Counted from the stretch's first letter, positions 48,711 through 56,601 are shown. The stretch: 64,000 bases of DNA from Faecalicatena sp. Marseille-Q4148 (GCA_018228665.1 CP073692.1:2678046-2742045); one strand, 5' to 3'. Notes: generated from the letters alone by a model not told the origin. Translations and numbers: made by a program.

Positions 48711-49937
48711 TTAGTGTTTGCGATAGGCAAACTTCGGAAGTCCGTTTTCTTTTGGAATGTTGACCTCTCCTTCGATGAGTGGACGGGCATAGGTAATAAA
48801 ATCATCTGAAAGATCAGAACCATCCCGGATGATCCATTCAGCGGGAACGGTTTTCTCCTGATTACAAATATGATTTACATCTTCAGTTGTAAAGCGAAGC
48901 TCATAAGGAGAATCGGACACACGGGAAAATGCAATCATTTTTCCGGTTTCGCCAGAAATGGCAGCATCTACTGCAAATGCTCCAGAGGAAACTGCTTCTG
49001 AAAGATCGGTTTCTGAAAGCATTGCGGAAGAACAGCGCTGACAAACATTGAGTTCAATAGAGCGCACCTTAACACCAAGACGGTCTTTTACAAAGTTTTC
49101 GAGATATTTTCCGGAACCGGACAGCATTTTGTGACCAAATGTATCGGTACCTACGTTACTTGCATATTCACAGATGAATGTACCGGTTTGATCGTGAATT
49201 CCTTCGGAGATACAAACAACAAGATTAGAAGTTGTCTGTAAAGCAGTTTCCACTTTGGAGATAAAGTCTTCCGGATCAAAATCAGCTTCCGGCAAATAAA
49301 CAAGAACTGGATTATCACCTTCGAATTTTCGTGCCAAAATACTTGCCGCAGTCAACCAGCCGGCATGACGTCCCATGATTTCTACGATGGTGACAGATTT
49401 TTTATTATCGTATACAGAGGCATCGACCGCAATTTCCCGAACAGTTGATGCGACATACTTAGCAGCGCTTCCGAAGCCAGGTGTATGATCTGTCATTACA
49501 AGGTCGTTGTCAATTGTTTTTGGAACACCAATAAAACGGATCGGGCTTTCGATAGAAGCGGCATAGCGGGAAAGCTTGCTGACCGTATCCATAGAATCAT
49601 TTCCTCCGATATAGAAGAAATATCCGATCTGAAGTGCATCGAATTTCTGAAACAATGTCGGGTATACCGGATCGGAAAGATCTTCCGGAAGTTTATAGCG
49701 GCAGGAACCAAGATAAGAGCCGGGAGTTGTTTTCAAAAGTTCCAGTTCGTTACTTTCAAGAAGCGGGCGCATATCCATAATCGTATCGTGCAAAAATCCT
49801 TCGATTCCATTTATCATACCGTAAACGTGTTCAATGTCATCTGTTTTGTTAAGGCCTGCAGAAACAACACCATACAGGCTTCCGTTGATGACAGCAGTAG
49901 GACCGCCGGACTGGCCGACAATCATATTTTTCTTCAT
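48711..49937 (-). CDS. 6-phosphofructokinase, probably pyrophosphate-type (paralogue 2)
   Basis: 408 residues. Paralogous to the gene at 47182 over the full length: shared GQSGGPTA, GSCRYKLPE, YIGGNDSMDT, PKTIDNDL and TDHTPGFGSAAKY. The same Asn-Asp donor motif suggests the same phosphoryl donor. Differences are concentrated in the C-terminal third. Its own ribosome site (CTGGAGGA) lies before the ATG. Convergent with paralogue 1. Confidence 0.88.
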   Translation of the reverse strand: MKKNMIVGQSGGPTAVINGSLYGVVSAGLNKTDDIEHVYGMINGIEGFLHDTIMDMRPLLESNELELLKTTPGSYLGSCRYKLPEDLSDPVYPTLFQKFDALQIGYFFYIGGNDSMDTVSKLSRYAASIESPIRFIGVPKTIDNDLVMTDHTPGFGSAAKYVASTVREIAVDASVYDNKKSVTIVEIMGRHAGWLTAASILARKFEGDNPVLVYLPEADFDPEDFISKVETALQTTSNLVVCISEGIHDQTGTFICEYASNVGTDTFGHKMLSGSGKYLENFVKDRLGVKVRSIELNVCQRCSSAMLSETDLSEAVSSGAFAVDAAISGETGKMIAFSRVSDSPYELRFTTEDVNHICNQEKTVPAEWIIRDGSDLSDDFITYARPLIEGEVNIPKENGLPKFAYRKH

Positions 49938-50017
49938 ATGTATTCATCCTCCAGATATTAAAAATAAGTTTCTTACTACATATTAAAGGAAGAAGTAAAA
50001 ATTTACAACAATAATAG

Positions 50018-50046
50018 TTGGAAAAATGCAAAGGATGTTTTATACT
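50018..50046 (+). promoter_or_regulatory. Promoter of the glycosyltransferase gene
   Basis: TTGGAA (50018-50023), 17 nt, TATACT (50041-50046), 30 nt before the ATG. Confidence 0.55.
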
Positions 50047-50075
50047 GTTAGATATTAAAGTGAAGGAGAATTACT

Positions 50076-51092
50076 ATGAAATATATATCATTTGCCATCC
50101 CGTGCTATAATTCACAGGACTATATGGCTCGTGCTGTGGATTCTGTATTGGAAGGCGGCGAGGATGTGGAAGTGCTTATTGTGAATGACGGTTCAAAGGA
50201 TGATACGCTGAAGATTGCCAGATCCTATGAAGAAAAATACCCAACGATCGTTAAAGTGATCGATAAGGAAAATGGGGGACATGGAGATGCTGTTAATGCA
50301 GGGCTTCGAAGTGCTTCAGGCAAATATTTTAAAGTGGTAGACAGCGATGACTGGATTGATGGTGAAGCACTGAAAAAAGTTCTTGAGACGCTTCATAAGT
50401 TTGAGGCAGAAGACAAAAAAGTAGATATGATAATATCAAACTATGTCTATGAAAAGGAAGGTGCAGAGCATAAAAAAGTAATCCATTATCGCAACGCCCT
50501 TCCGGAAGAACAGATTATTGGCTGGAATGAGGCCGGACACTTTCATATTGGACAATATATTTTAATGCACTCGGTAATTTACCGGACAGAGCTTCTGAAA
50601 CTGTGCCAGTTAGAATTACCGAAACATACATTCTATGTAGATAATATTTATGTATACTATCCATTACCGCATGTATCAACACTTTATTATCTGGATGTGA
50701 ATCTGTATCGATATTATATTGGACGGGAAGACCAGTCTGTCAATGAAAAAGTAATGATCCAGCGTGTGGATCAGCAGATTTTTGTGACAAAGACAATGAT
50801 TGATATGTATAAGATGAAAATGGTTCCGAACAAGAAGCTTCGAAGTTATATGACCAATTATCTTGCGATTATGATGACAGTTTCTTCTATCTTGCTGATT
50901 CGCTCAAAGAAAGAAGAGAATCTTCAGAAGAAAAAAGAATTATGGGAATATTTGAAGAAGAGCGAATACAGAACATACTGGAAAATTCGCTATGGTATTT
51001 TAGGACAGACCATGAACCTTCCGGGAAAATCAGGACGGAAGATTTCTGTGCTCGGTTATAAGGTGGCACGCAGATTATTTGGATTTAATTAA
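50076..51092 (+). CDS. Family 2 glycosyltransferase
   Basis: 338 residues, GT-A fold. SFAIPCYNSQDYMARAVDSV at the N-terminus, VLIVNDGSKDDT, GHGDAVNAGLRSASGKY and the metal-binding DSDDWID are the usual GT2 sequence blocks. No membrane helix is obvious. The acceptor is probably a cell-surface polysaccharide or lipid, but nothing nearby specifies it. Good AAGGAGAA ribosome site. Confidence 0.9.
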   Translation: MKYISFAIPCYNSQDYMARAVDSVLEGGEDVEVLIVNDGSKDDTLKIARSYEEKYPTIVKVIDKENGGHGDAVNAGLRSASGKYFKVVDSDDWIDGEALKKVLETLHKFEAEDKKVDMIISNYVYEKEGAEHKKVIHYRNALPEEQIIGWNEAGHFHIGQYILMHSVIYRTELLKLCQLELPKHTFYVDNIYVYYPLPHVSTLYYLDVNLYRYYIGREDQSVNEKVMIQRVDQQIFVTKTMIDMYKMKMVPNKKLRSYMTNYLAIMMTVSSILLIRSKKEENLQKKKELWEYLKKSEYRTYWKIRYGILGQTMNLPGKSGRKISVLGYKVARRLFGFN

Positions 51093-51107
51093 ACAGGAAT
51101 GTATAAA
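51079..51107 (+). promoter_or_regulatory. Promoter of the rubrerythrin gene, overlapping the preceding stop codon
   Basis: TTGGAT (51079-51084), 17 nt, TATAAA (51102-51107). Predicted start of transcription is near 51114, inside the left arm of the hairpin described next. Confidence 0.5.
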
Positions 51108-51110
51108 TAG

Positions 51111-51163
51111 AACTGCCATTGTACATACTCTAAAAGAAAAAAGGAGTATGTATGATGGCAGTT
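51111..51163 (+). promoter_or_regulatory. 20-bp hairpin over the rubrerythrin start codon
   Basis: Left arm 51111-51130 and right arm 51144-51163 pair over 20 positions (18 Watson-Crick, 2 G-U in RNA) around a 13-nt A-rich loop. The right arm contains the start codon(s) at 51152/51155 and the second half of the AAGGAG site. In mRNA that keeps the left arm, the start region would be double-stranded. Confidence 0.75.
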
Positions 51164-51763
51164 CAATTTTGTGAAAGTAAGACGAAAGAAAATTTAATGA
51201 AAGCTTTTGCGGGAGAAAGCCAGGCGCGCAATCGATATACATTTGCGGCAAAAAAAGCACGAGAACTTGGATATGAATCCATTGCACAGGTATTTGAATT
51301 CACAGCAGAGCAGGAGCGGGCACATGGGGAACGTTATTATCAACTGTTAAATGCTCTTGCAGGAGAAACCGTTACTGTGGATGGAACGTATCCGGTTGAT
51401 ATTGCAGAAGATATCTGTGAGCTTCTTGACAAGGCAGAACACAATGAATTTGAAGAGTATGAACATGTATATCCGCAGTTTGCACAGATTGCGAAAGAAG
51501 AAGGATTTATGGAAGCAGCGTCAGCCTTTACAATGATCGGTGAAGTAGAACAGATGCATGGAAAGCGGTTCAGAAAGCTGGCAGAGCTTCTGAGAGCAAA
51601 TCAATTTGATAAAAGTACAGAAGAAGAGAAGTGGATGTGTTTAAACTGCGGTTACATCCATACCGGAACACAAGTGCCGCAAAATTGTCCATCCTGTCAT
51701 TACGAGAAAGGATATTTTATTCCTCTGTCATTTGCACCGTTTCAAGGGAATATAGTGTGTTAA
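51152..51763 (+). CDS. rbr: Rubrerythrin
   Basis: 203 residues. N-terminal ferritin-like di-iron domain with the glutamate/histidine ligands (FAGESQARNRY, EFTAEQERAHGERYY, EVEQMHGKRF) and a C-terminal rubredoxin domain with two CxxC pairs (WMCLNCGYIH, CPSCHYEKGYF). It reduces hydrogen peroxide with electrons from reduced rubredoxin/NADH in the anaerobic cytoplasm. An ATG one codon later (51155) fits the AAGGAG spacing slightly better. A stable hairpin covers the start. Confidence 0.95.
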   Translation: MMAVQFCESKTKENLMKAFAGESQARNRYTFAAKKARELGYESIAQVFEFTAEQERAHGERYYQLLNALAGETVTVDGTYPVDIAEDICELLDKAEHNEFEEYEHVYPQFAQIAKEEGFMEAASAFTMIGEVEQMHGKRFRKLAELLRANQFDKSTEEEKWMCLNCGYIHTGTQVPQNCPSCHYEKGYFIPLSFAPFQGNIVC

Positions 51764-51784
51764 AGAGAAATAAGAGGGATATCT

Positions 51785-52639
51785 GTGGAAAATCAGAAAG
51801 CAGAAGCGCTTTTAAATCTGGCAGCAGATGCGACAACGGAAGAGCTGAAAAAAGCAGAAGAATTATCCGTTGGGTATGATGAGGGAAAAGGAATCTGGGA
51901 GATTATTATAAAATATTCCGGAACACTGGAAGAAACGAAAAAACTGGCCGAAACAGTTGTAGAACTTCAGGGAGGATTTGCAGTTGTGACGGTAAAGAAG
52001 ACAAATCTTGAAGCATTGCTTAATCTTCCGGAAATTGAATATGCAGAAAAACCGAAATCATTATATTTTGAAGTGGAAGAAGGGCGAAGAGTGTCCTGCA
52101 TCAACACGGTGCAGGATGCTCCTTTTTCGCTTTCGGGAAAGGGAGTGCTTGTGGCAATTGTGGATTCAGGAATTGACTACAGGCATAGAGATTTTAGAAA
52201 TCAGGATGGGACTACACGGATTTTGAATTTGTGGGATCAAACCGGAACCGGAAGTCCGCCGGCAGGATATCATATCGGAACAGAATATACGAAAACAGAA
52301 ATTGATGCCGTATTAAATAGTGAAAGAATGACTGCTGATGAAGAGGTTCGTGGGGAAAATCGTGTGTTGACTGTGGATAATTCCGGTCATGGAACAGCTG
52401 TTGCGGGGATAGCAGCAGGAAACGGAAGCAGCAGTGAAGGGATTTACCGGGGAGCTGCACCGCAAAGCGAGCTGTTAATTGTGAAACTGGGACAGCCGCG
52501 GGAAAATGGATTTCCAAGAACAACAGAATTGATGCAGGGACTTGACTATGTGATTCGAAAAGCACTGGAATACCGTCGTCCGGTGGCAGTGAATGTAAGT
52601 TTTGGGAATACATATGGTTCTCATGAACCGTATAATTAG
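51785..52639 (+). CDS. S8 (subtilisin-like) peptidase, N-terminal half only; interrupted by mobile DNA
   Basis: 284 residues from a GTG with AAGAGGG upstream. Residues about 1-95 are a pro-domain-like region. The catalytic Asp is in VAIVDSGIDYRHRDF and the His in NSGHGTAVAGIAAG. Relatives of this CspB-like group run to about 550 residues, with the catalytic Ser in a C-terminal GTSxA motif. Here the frame follows the family as far as SFGNTYGSH, then turns to EPYN and stops. The Ser and about half the protein are therefore missing, and the sequence after about 52628 is mobile-element DNA. The product should be inactive. Confidence 0.8.
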   Translation: MENQKAEALLNLAADATTEELKKAEELSVGYDEGKGIWEIIIKYSGTLEETKKLAETVVELQGGFAVVTVKKTNLEALLNLPEIEYAEKPKSLYFEVEEGRRVSCINTVQDAPFSLSGKGVLVAIVDSGIDYRHRDFRNQDGTTRILNLWDQTGTGSPPAGYHIGTEYTKTEIDAVLNSERMTADEEVRGENRVLTVDNSGHGTAVAGIAAGNGSSSEGIYRGAAPQSELLIVKLGQPRENGFPRTTELMQGLDYVIRKALEYRRPVAVNVSFGNTYGSHEPYN

Positions 52640-52651
52640 GGGAAAACATAA

Positions 52652-52678
52652 GAAAACACTGATATTTCCTGTGTTTTC
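52652..52678. terminator. Hairpin at the left end of the mobile element
   Basis: GAAAACAC / GTGTTTTC with an 11-nt loop, between the truncated peptidase and the convergent RHH gene. Bidirectional shape but no long T-run. Confidence 0.5.
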
Positions 52679-52693
52679 GGGAGATTCAGTGCT

Positions 52694-52864
52694 TTACTCG
52701 GATTCATGTTTGGTTGTCGTTTGGGTCTTATAATACTCGGTCAGGATCATGTTAATCTGCTGGGAACGTGTTCGATAGTTCGCTTTCGCATCCTTATCAA
52801 TCTCAGCAACCAGTTCTTTGGACAAAGTAGTATAGACCTGAATATTGTTGGAACTGATAGCCAT
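52694..52864 (-). CDS. Ribbon-helix-helix DNA-binding protein (Arc/CopG-like)
   Basis: 56 residues from the ATG at 52864 (GGAGGTG upstream). The strand IQVYTTLSKELVAEID followed by two helices with RTRSQQINMILTEYY is the RHH pattern. Small proteins of this kind sit at the ends of conjugative and mobilizable elements and regulate excision or copy control. Target unknown. Confidence 0.75.
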   Translation of the reverse strand: MAISSNNIQVYTTLSKELVAEIDKDAKANYRTRSQQINMILTEYYKTQTTTKHESE

Positions 52865-52997
52865 GTGGCACCTCCGATTCAATTTAATAGAATTATTCTA
52901 TCATACTTCTTCGGGAGGGGCAATGTGAACTGAAAATTGAAGAATTGTTGTTACTGAAAGGGTTGAACAGTCGGCAAAGAAAATCTTAGAATAGAGA

Positions 52998-53147
52998 ATG
53001 ATAAGAAAGGTAGAACAGATGAAACAGGCACAAGGCATTACAGAACAGTTAAAGGTAGAAAATGCCTTGGAATGGATAGGAAGAATGAACAATATACAAG
53101 TATGTGCGAGGGAGATTGTGGATAAAGAGATAATTTATCAAGAATGA
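52998..53147 (+). pseudogene. tnpV-like remnant (C-terminal fragment)
   Basis: A 49-codon frame ending at TGA 53147. Its sequence (GITEQLKVENALEWIGRM, then NNIQVCAREIVDKEIIY) resembles the last third of TnpV proteins of Tn4451-like elements, from memory. The N-terminal two thirds are absent, and a stop precedes the first ATG. It may be translated as a micro-protein, but more likely it is debris of an older insertion. Confidence 0.55.
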
Positions 53148-53277
53148 AATGTAAGATAAATAGTGTATAAAATGTAACAGGGCATCATAAGATAAAATTG
53201 TAATTGCATTTTCCACATAGTTCGTGTAGAATGTAATTAGAAAAGCTGTGCATCAGCGGTGGGTTGACACCTAAAAT

Positions 53278-53380
53278 CTGATACGTTTTCCGAACGAAGG
53301 TGTCGGAGGTTGGCAGGCAACGGAAAAACCTGATATTTTCCAGACGAAGGTGCTGGAGGTTGGCAGACAACGGAAAAATC
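53278..53380. repeat. Two tandem ~51-bp repeats
   Basis: Copies at 53278-53329 and 53330-53380 share CTGATA, TTTTCC, ACGAAGGTG, GGAGGTTGGCAG and CAACGGAAAAA with a few differences. Each unit is bounded by a TTTTCC / GGAAAA inverted pair. No coding frame explains them. Confidence 0.75.
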
Positions 53381-53386
53381 AACCAT

Positions 53387-53429
53387 GAGAAGGGAATGTT
53401 TAGTGCTGCGGCGTGAACATTCCCTTCTC
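53387..53429. repeat. 14-bp perfect inverted repeat upstream of the PBECR4 gene
   Basis: GAGAAGGGAATGTT / AACATTCCCTTCTC with a 15-nt loop, ending 28 bp before the ATG. No T-run follows; it may act as a leader hairpin, attenuator or terminator of transcription entering from the left. Confidence 0.65.
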
Positions 53430-53456
53430 TAAATCTTAAGGGATAAGGATTAGGTT

Positions 53457-54122
53457 ATGGACAAAAGACGTGCGATACAGATTATGACAAAAGCGGCACA
53501 ATTATATAAAGAACATCTGGAGGATCAGAAGATTTTGTTTCTATATGGTTTGCCGAAAGAGGTAAAAAAACAATTACAGGATAAGGGAAAAATTTTGTCA
53601 TCTGTACAGGGATATGAAGTCGCTTTCCACAGATACAATTTTCTGCATCTTACAGGGGTTCGATTGAATAAAAAAGAAACAGCTTCCGCAATTCATTTTT
53701 ATCAAAAATGCTTGGATAAACGATTAACGGAAAATGATTTTTCTTTTGCAAAAGATGGCTCTACGGGACAGAAGTTAGATATATTGGAACGGATGATGCT
53801 TATTAAGAAAAATGTAACAATGATAGGAGAATTTACAGACCGAGGACCGAAATTGTTTACTGAAAAAGCTGCCGGAAATATCTGTGGTTGTATTGGTTTT
53901 GTCAAAGATAAAAATACGAAATTAAATGTGCCGAATACATTGCTGAAAAAGGATATCAGAGATGTAACAGCACAGCCTACATATAAAGTGTTTGCTGTCA
54001 TATCAAAACATTATACAGACGAGAAATATACAAATCTTGTGAAAATGGATAAATGTATTGATTTGAAAGAGTGTTGTTTCTCAGAAACAATAGAAAATAT
54101 GATAGATAGAGAAAATCTATAA
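53457..54122 (+). CDS. PBECR4-type (barnase/EndoU/colicin-like) nuclease-domain protein
   Basis: 221 residues. The pattern YKEHLEDQKILFLYG, FHRYNFLHLTGV, FYQKCLDKRL, a central IGEFTDRGPKLFTEKAAGN and IGFVKDKNTKLNVPNTLLKKDIRD matches, from memory, the PBECR4 family of mobile-element and phage proteins. Members are predicted RNases related to barnase, EndoU and colicin E5/D, with no enzyme activity shown to my knowledge. An AAGGATTAGG site lies upstream. It stands alone on the + strand with its own terminator, within the mobile element; a toxin or anti-competitor role is an inference. Confidence 0.72.
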   Translation: MDKRRAIQIMTKAAQLYKEHLEDQKILFLYGLPKEVKKQLQDKGKILSSVQGYEVAFHRYNFLHLTGVRLNKKETASAIHFYQKCLDKRLTENDFSFAKDGSTGQKLDILERMMLIKKNVTMIGEFTDRGPKLFTEKAAGNICGCIGFVKDKNTKLNVPNTLLKKDIRDVTAQPTYKVFAVISKHYTDEKYTNLVKMDKCIDLKECCFSETIENMIDRENL

Positions 54123-54134
54123 TGAAATATAAAG

Positions 54135-54180
54135 AAACCATGCGACTGATTTTTATAACAGTATCATGGTTTTATTGTTT
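54135..54180 (+). terminator. Terminator of the PBECR4 gene
   Basis: AAACCATG / CATGGTTT outer stem with an inner ACTG / CAGT stem, then TTATTGTTT. Confidence 0.7.
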
Positions 54181-54296
54181 GTCGTCTATATTTCAAGTTG
54201 ACTATTACTTTACAAAATTGGCAATGTTATAATTATCATTGATTTTAGAAGAAGGGAGTATCGAGGGAAATTAGTGGAACTGGTTTTGCAAGCATA

Positions 54297-54427
54297 GCGT
54301 TTGGATATCCAAACGCACTTTGGGAGCCCCCCAAACCCCATTTGTTGGCTTTACAAAGTAGGAATTTTTTGCTCAAGATAAAAAGAGAGTGCGTAAGCGG
54401 AAAGAAATCAAATTATGCTTACGCACT
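54297..54427. repeat. Two hairpins each followed by CGCACTTTG, near the relaxase 3' end
   Basis: First: GCGTTTGGAT / ATCCAAACGC, a perfect 20-bp palindrome (54297-54316), followed by ACTTTGGGAG and a C-rich stretch. Second: AGTGCGTAAGC / GCTTACGCACT (54388-54427), followed by TTGTGCC. The shared ACGCACTTTG after each hairpin resembles a recognition site. The remaining 54181-54533 sequence has no gene. Confidence 0.6.
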
Positions 54428-54533
54428 TTGTGCCTCACTTTTGCTCGGTGGTTAGCAGTTTGTGAATTATTGGGATGAAGCAATATAACTGTTTTGAGAA
54501 AACGGGATATTTTTTATATTAGTAGTTTAAACA

Positions 54534-56243
54534 TTATAGTTCTGTGTTGTGCGATTTTTGCCTGGATTGAACAGGATGTTTTTTTTGCAATTCCTGTTTC
54601 CTCTGATATTCAAGTTCCCAGGTACGATGAGAGAAGCTATAGGGATCTTCCATATTGAGATCATCCACCTCATGGGCTGCGATATCACGATAGTGATAGT
54701 CATAAGATTTACCAAAAGTATCTTTGAGCTGTTCAATCAGTTTCTCTCGAAAATCTGGTCGGATCTGGATTCTGGTATCCAGTAATTCTGTGTATTGCTC
54801 CTGTTTAGACAGGGATTTTTCCTCTTGGAAAGCTACAGCGTCTTTTTCAAGCTGCCCTTTGAGAGTCATATCCTGAGAATCGAGAATATTCAGATTCTTA
54901 TCCATCTGGTCGTATTTTCTGGAAAGGCTCGCCATATCTTTCTCTGTGGAGCATTCAGCCTGAAACAGCAGCTGTTCTTTGGCAGATTTCAGTTCCTCAA
55001 TTTCTTCTGTTATGGTTGTAAGCTGCTGATTTAACTTGATATGCTGGAAAGGATTCAGAATACTGGTTTTATTTTTTTGCACATGTAGTTTTTTCTTTTC
55101 AGCAACTTTTGCTTTGAGCTTTTTCTTAATGGTATCATATTGATTCAGGATAGGACGAAAATGCTGCATCCAGTCATGGATCACTTCTTTTTGCATCTCA
55201 TTATGAAGTAAATGATATTGTGTAAAAATCATATGATTGCGGATTGCTTCTAATGTTTCTGCAATTACCGGAATAGATTTTTCGACAGCTTGCGCTAATT
55301 TTTTCACCTGTGCTTTTAATTCCCGTAGTATTCTGTTATCCGCACGAATTTGACGATTGATTTCACAACGTTCTGCAATTATGCCTTTCTTTTCCATGTC
55401 CTGAGCAATATATCCTTCATGAATGGTAGGCTGCTCTGTGATTCCCTGTGCAGCAAAGCTGCGGTGATCAATAGAAGCATTGATGTTGTTTTGGGCAAGA
55501 ATTCTATTTGTAAATTCTGCCCAGTTGGCTCTCCAAATGCAGAGCTGTTCCTCACTATTCCACTGTTCGGAAATGGGGTTTTGTCTGCCATAACGGGTAC
55601 TTTTTGGGTGTTTATCAATGCGTTCATAGCCTTTTTCTTGTGCGGAGGACGGTGTAAGATAGAGCTTTTTCTTTCCTGCCTTATAGCGGTATTGTTTCTC
55701 CCAGCCCTCTTTCTGAGCATCCTTAAATTCAGAAGCAGTAAATCCTTTTTCCTCTCCATCTTTGATACAGAGATATTCTTTTTCGGTTTTATACTGCCAT
55801 GTTCCATTTTCATTTAGTGGTCGGACAGTAAGAAGAATGTGTGCATGGGGATTGTGACCATCAGTATCGTGAATGGCAAAATCGGCACACATTCCCATAT
55901 CTACAAAGTTCTTTTGAATAAAATTCTGAAGAAGAGAAATATTGCTGCTTTTATCTAGCTCAACGGGGAGTGCGACAACAAATTCTCTTGCCAGTCGACT
56001 GTCTTTTGTTTTCTCGGCAGTTTCTACAGCATTCCAGAGCTGCTCCCGGTTTTTCCATTCAGGCGGAGCCATAGGGGGAAGCATTACTTCCTGATAGATC
56101 AGTCCATGTTTTCGGGTGTAGTCATGCTGGATGCCATCATAATCATTATACATCCGACTACAGCTCATATAAGCAGATGCAGCGACAGCAGACCGCCCGG
56201 AACCACGGCTGACGACCTTGGCTTGCATATGATAAATTGCCAT
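54534..56243 (-). CDS. MobA/MobL-family relaxase (MOBQ)
   Basis: 569 residues from the ATG at 56243 (AAGGAGG upstream). N-terminal relaxase: AIYHMQAKVVSRGSGRSAVAASAY (split) is the MobA/MobL opening with the likely catalytic tyrosine, and DTDGHNPHAHILLT holds the HxxHxH metal triad (about 120-135). The C-terminal 300 residues are charged and coiled-coil rich. It nicks the oriT just upstream of its gene (nic motif at 56347) and leads the strand into a recipient, using a conjugation apparatus of another element. It is last of the operon DUF3847-relaxase. Confidence 0.92.
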   Translation of the reverse strand: MAIYHMQAKVVSRGSGRSAVAASAYMSCSRMYNDYDGIQHDYTRKHGLIYQEVMLPPMAPPEWKNREQLWNAVETAEKTKDSRLAREFVVALPVELDKSSNISLLQNFIQKNFVDMGMCADFAIHDTDGHNPHAHILLTVRPLNENGTWQYKTEKEYLCIKDGEEKGFTASEFKDAQKEGWEKQYRYKAGKKKLYLTPSSAQEKGYERIDKHPKSTRYGRQNPISEQWNSEEQLCIWRANWAEFTNRILAQNNINASIDHRSFAAQGITEQPTIHEGYIAQDMEKKGIIAERCEINRQIRADNRILRELKAQVKKLAQAVEKSIPVIAETLEAIRNHMIFTQYHLLHNEMQKEVIHDWMQHFRPILNQYDTIKKKLKAKVAEKKKLHVQKNKTSILNPFQHIKLNQQLTTITEEIEELKSAKEQLLFQAECSTEKDMASLSRKYDQMDKNLNILDSQDMTLKGQLEKDAVAFQEEKSLSKQEQYTELLDTRIQIRPDFREKLIEQLKDTFGKSYDYHYRDIAAHEVDDLNMEDPYSFSHRTWELEYQRKQELQKKHPVQSRQKSHNTEL

Positions 56244-56305
56244 ATCTGACACCTCCTTTCGATGTTGCCTGCAACAGCGGATAAGCCCTCGGCAGAGCGC
56301 ACGAG

Positions 56306-56366
56306 CCCCGCAGGGGATACCACTGCCCGATTTATCGGGTGGTGAGTAAGTGCGCCCTTCGGGATT
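56306..56366. other. Origin of transfer (oriT), IncQ/MOBQ type
   Basis: TAAGTGCGCCCT (56347-56358) followed by TCGGGATT matches the nic region of pSK41/pIP501/RSF1010-type plasmids as I remember it. The adjacent hairpin CCCGAT-TT-ATCGGG (56326-56339) and a CCCC / GGGG pair (56306-56316) lie on the side where this family keeps its recognition hairpin. It lies between the relaxase start and the end of the DUF3847 gene, the expected place. Confidence 0.85.
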
Positions 56367-56379
56367 AGAATTTGTGTGT

Positions 56380-56601
56380 TTATAGTCCTCTTAGCCGGAT
56401 TATAAGCTCCCGCTTTAGGGTATCTAAATCCATTTCTTTAATATGTGGAGCAATGCTTTCCAGAATCGCTCCTTCTTGAATCAATCTGCGTGTTCTGGAA
56501 TTACGCTCTTTTTTGCGGTTTCTTGCTTCAGCTTCTTCAAGACGGTGTTTTGCTTGTAAAAGTGCTTTTTCTTCTGGTGTCATAATTCTTTTATTTGCCA
56601 T
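56380..56601 (-). CDS. DUF3847 protein
   Basis: 73 residues from the ATG at 56601 (AAGGAGGTG upstream). Highly charged and helical (TPEEKALLQAKHRLEEAEAR, then KKERNSRTRRLIQEGAILES). This family sits directly upstream of MobA/MobL relaxases in many Firmicutes elements and is thought to act as a small mobilization accessory factor, possibly binding oriT. Only oriT separates it from the relaxase gene. Confidence 0.8.
   Translation of the reverse strand: MANKRIMTPEEKALLQAKHRLEEAEARNRKKERNSRTRRLIQEGAILESIAPHIKEMDLDTLKRELIIRLRGL

Noticed and set aside
53278..53380. CRISPR array
   Set aside because: Only two copies, adjacent without unique spacers, so it is a tandem repeat, not a CRISPR; no cas genes are in the window.
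55350..55817. 155-codon + strand frame opposite the relaxase
   Set aside because: Shadow frame of the relaxase gene with a hydrophobic low-complexity translation.
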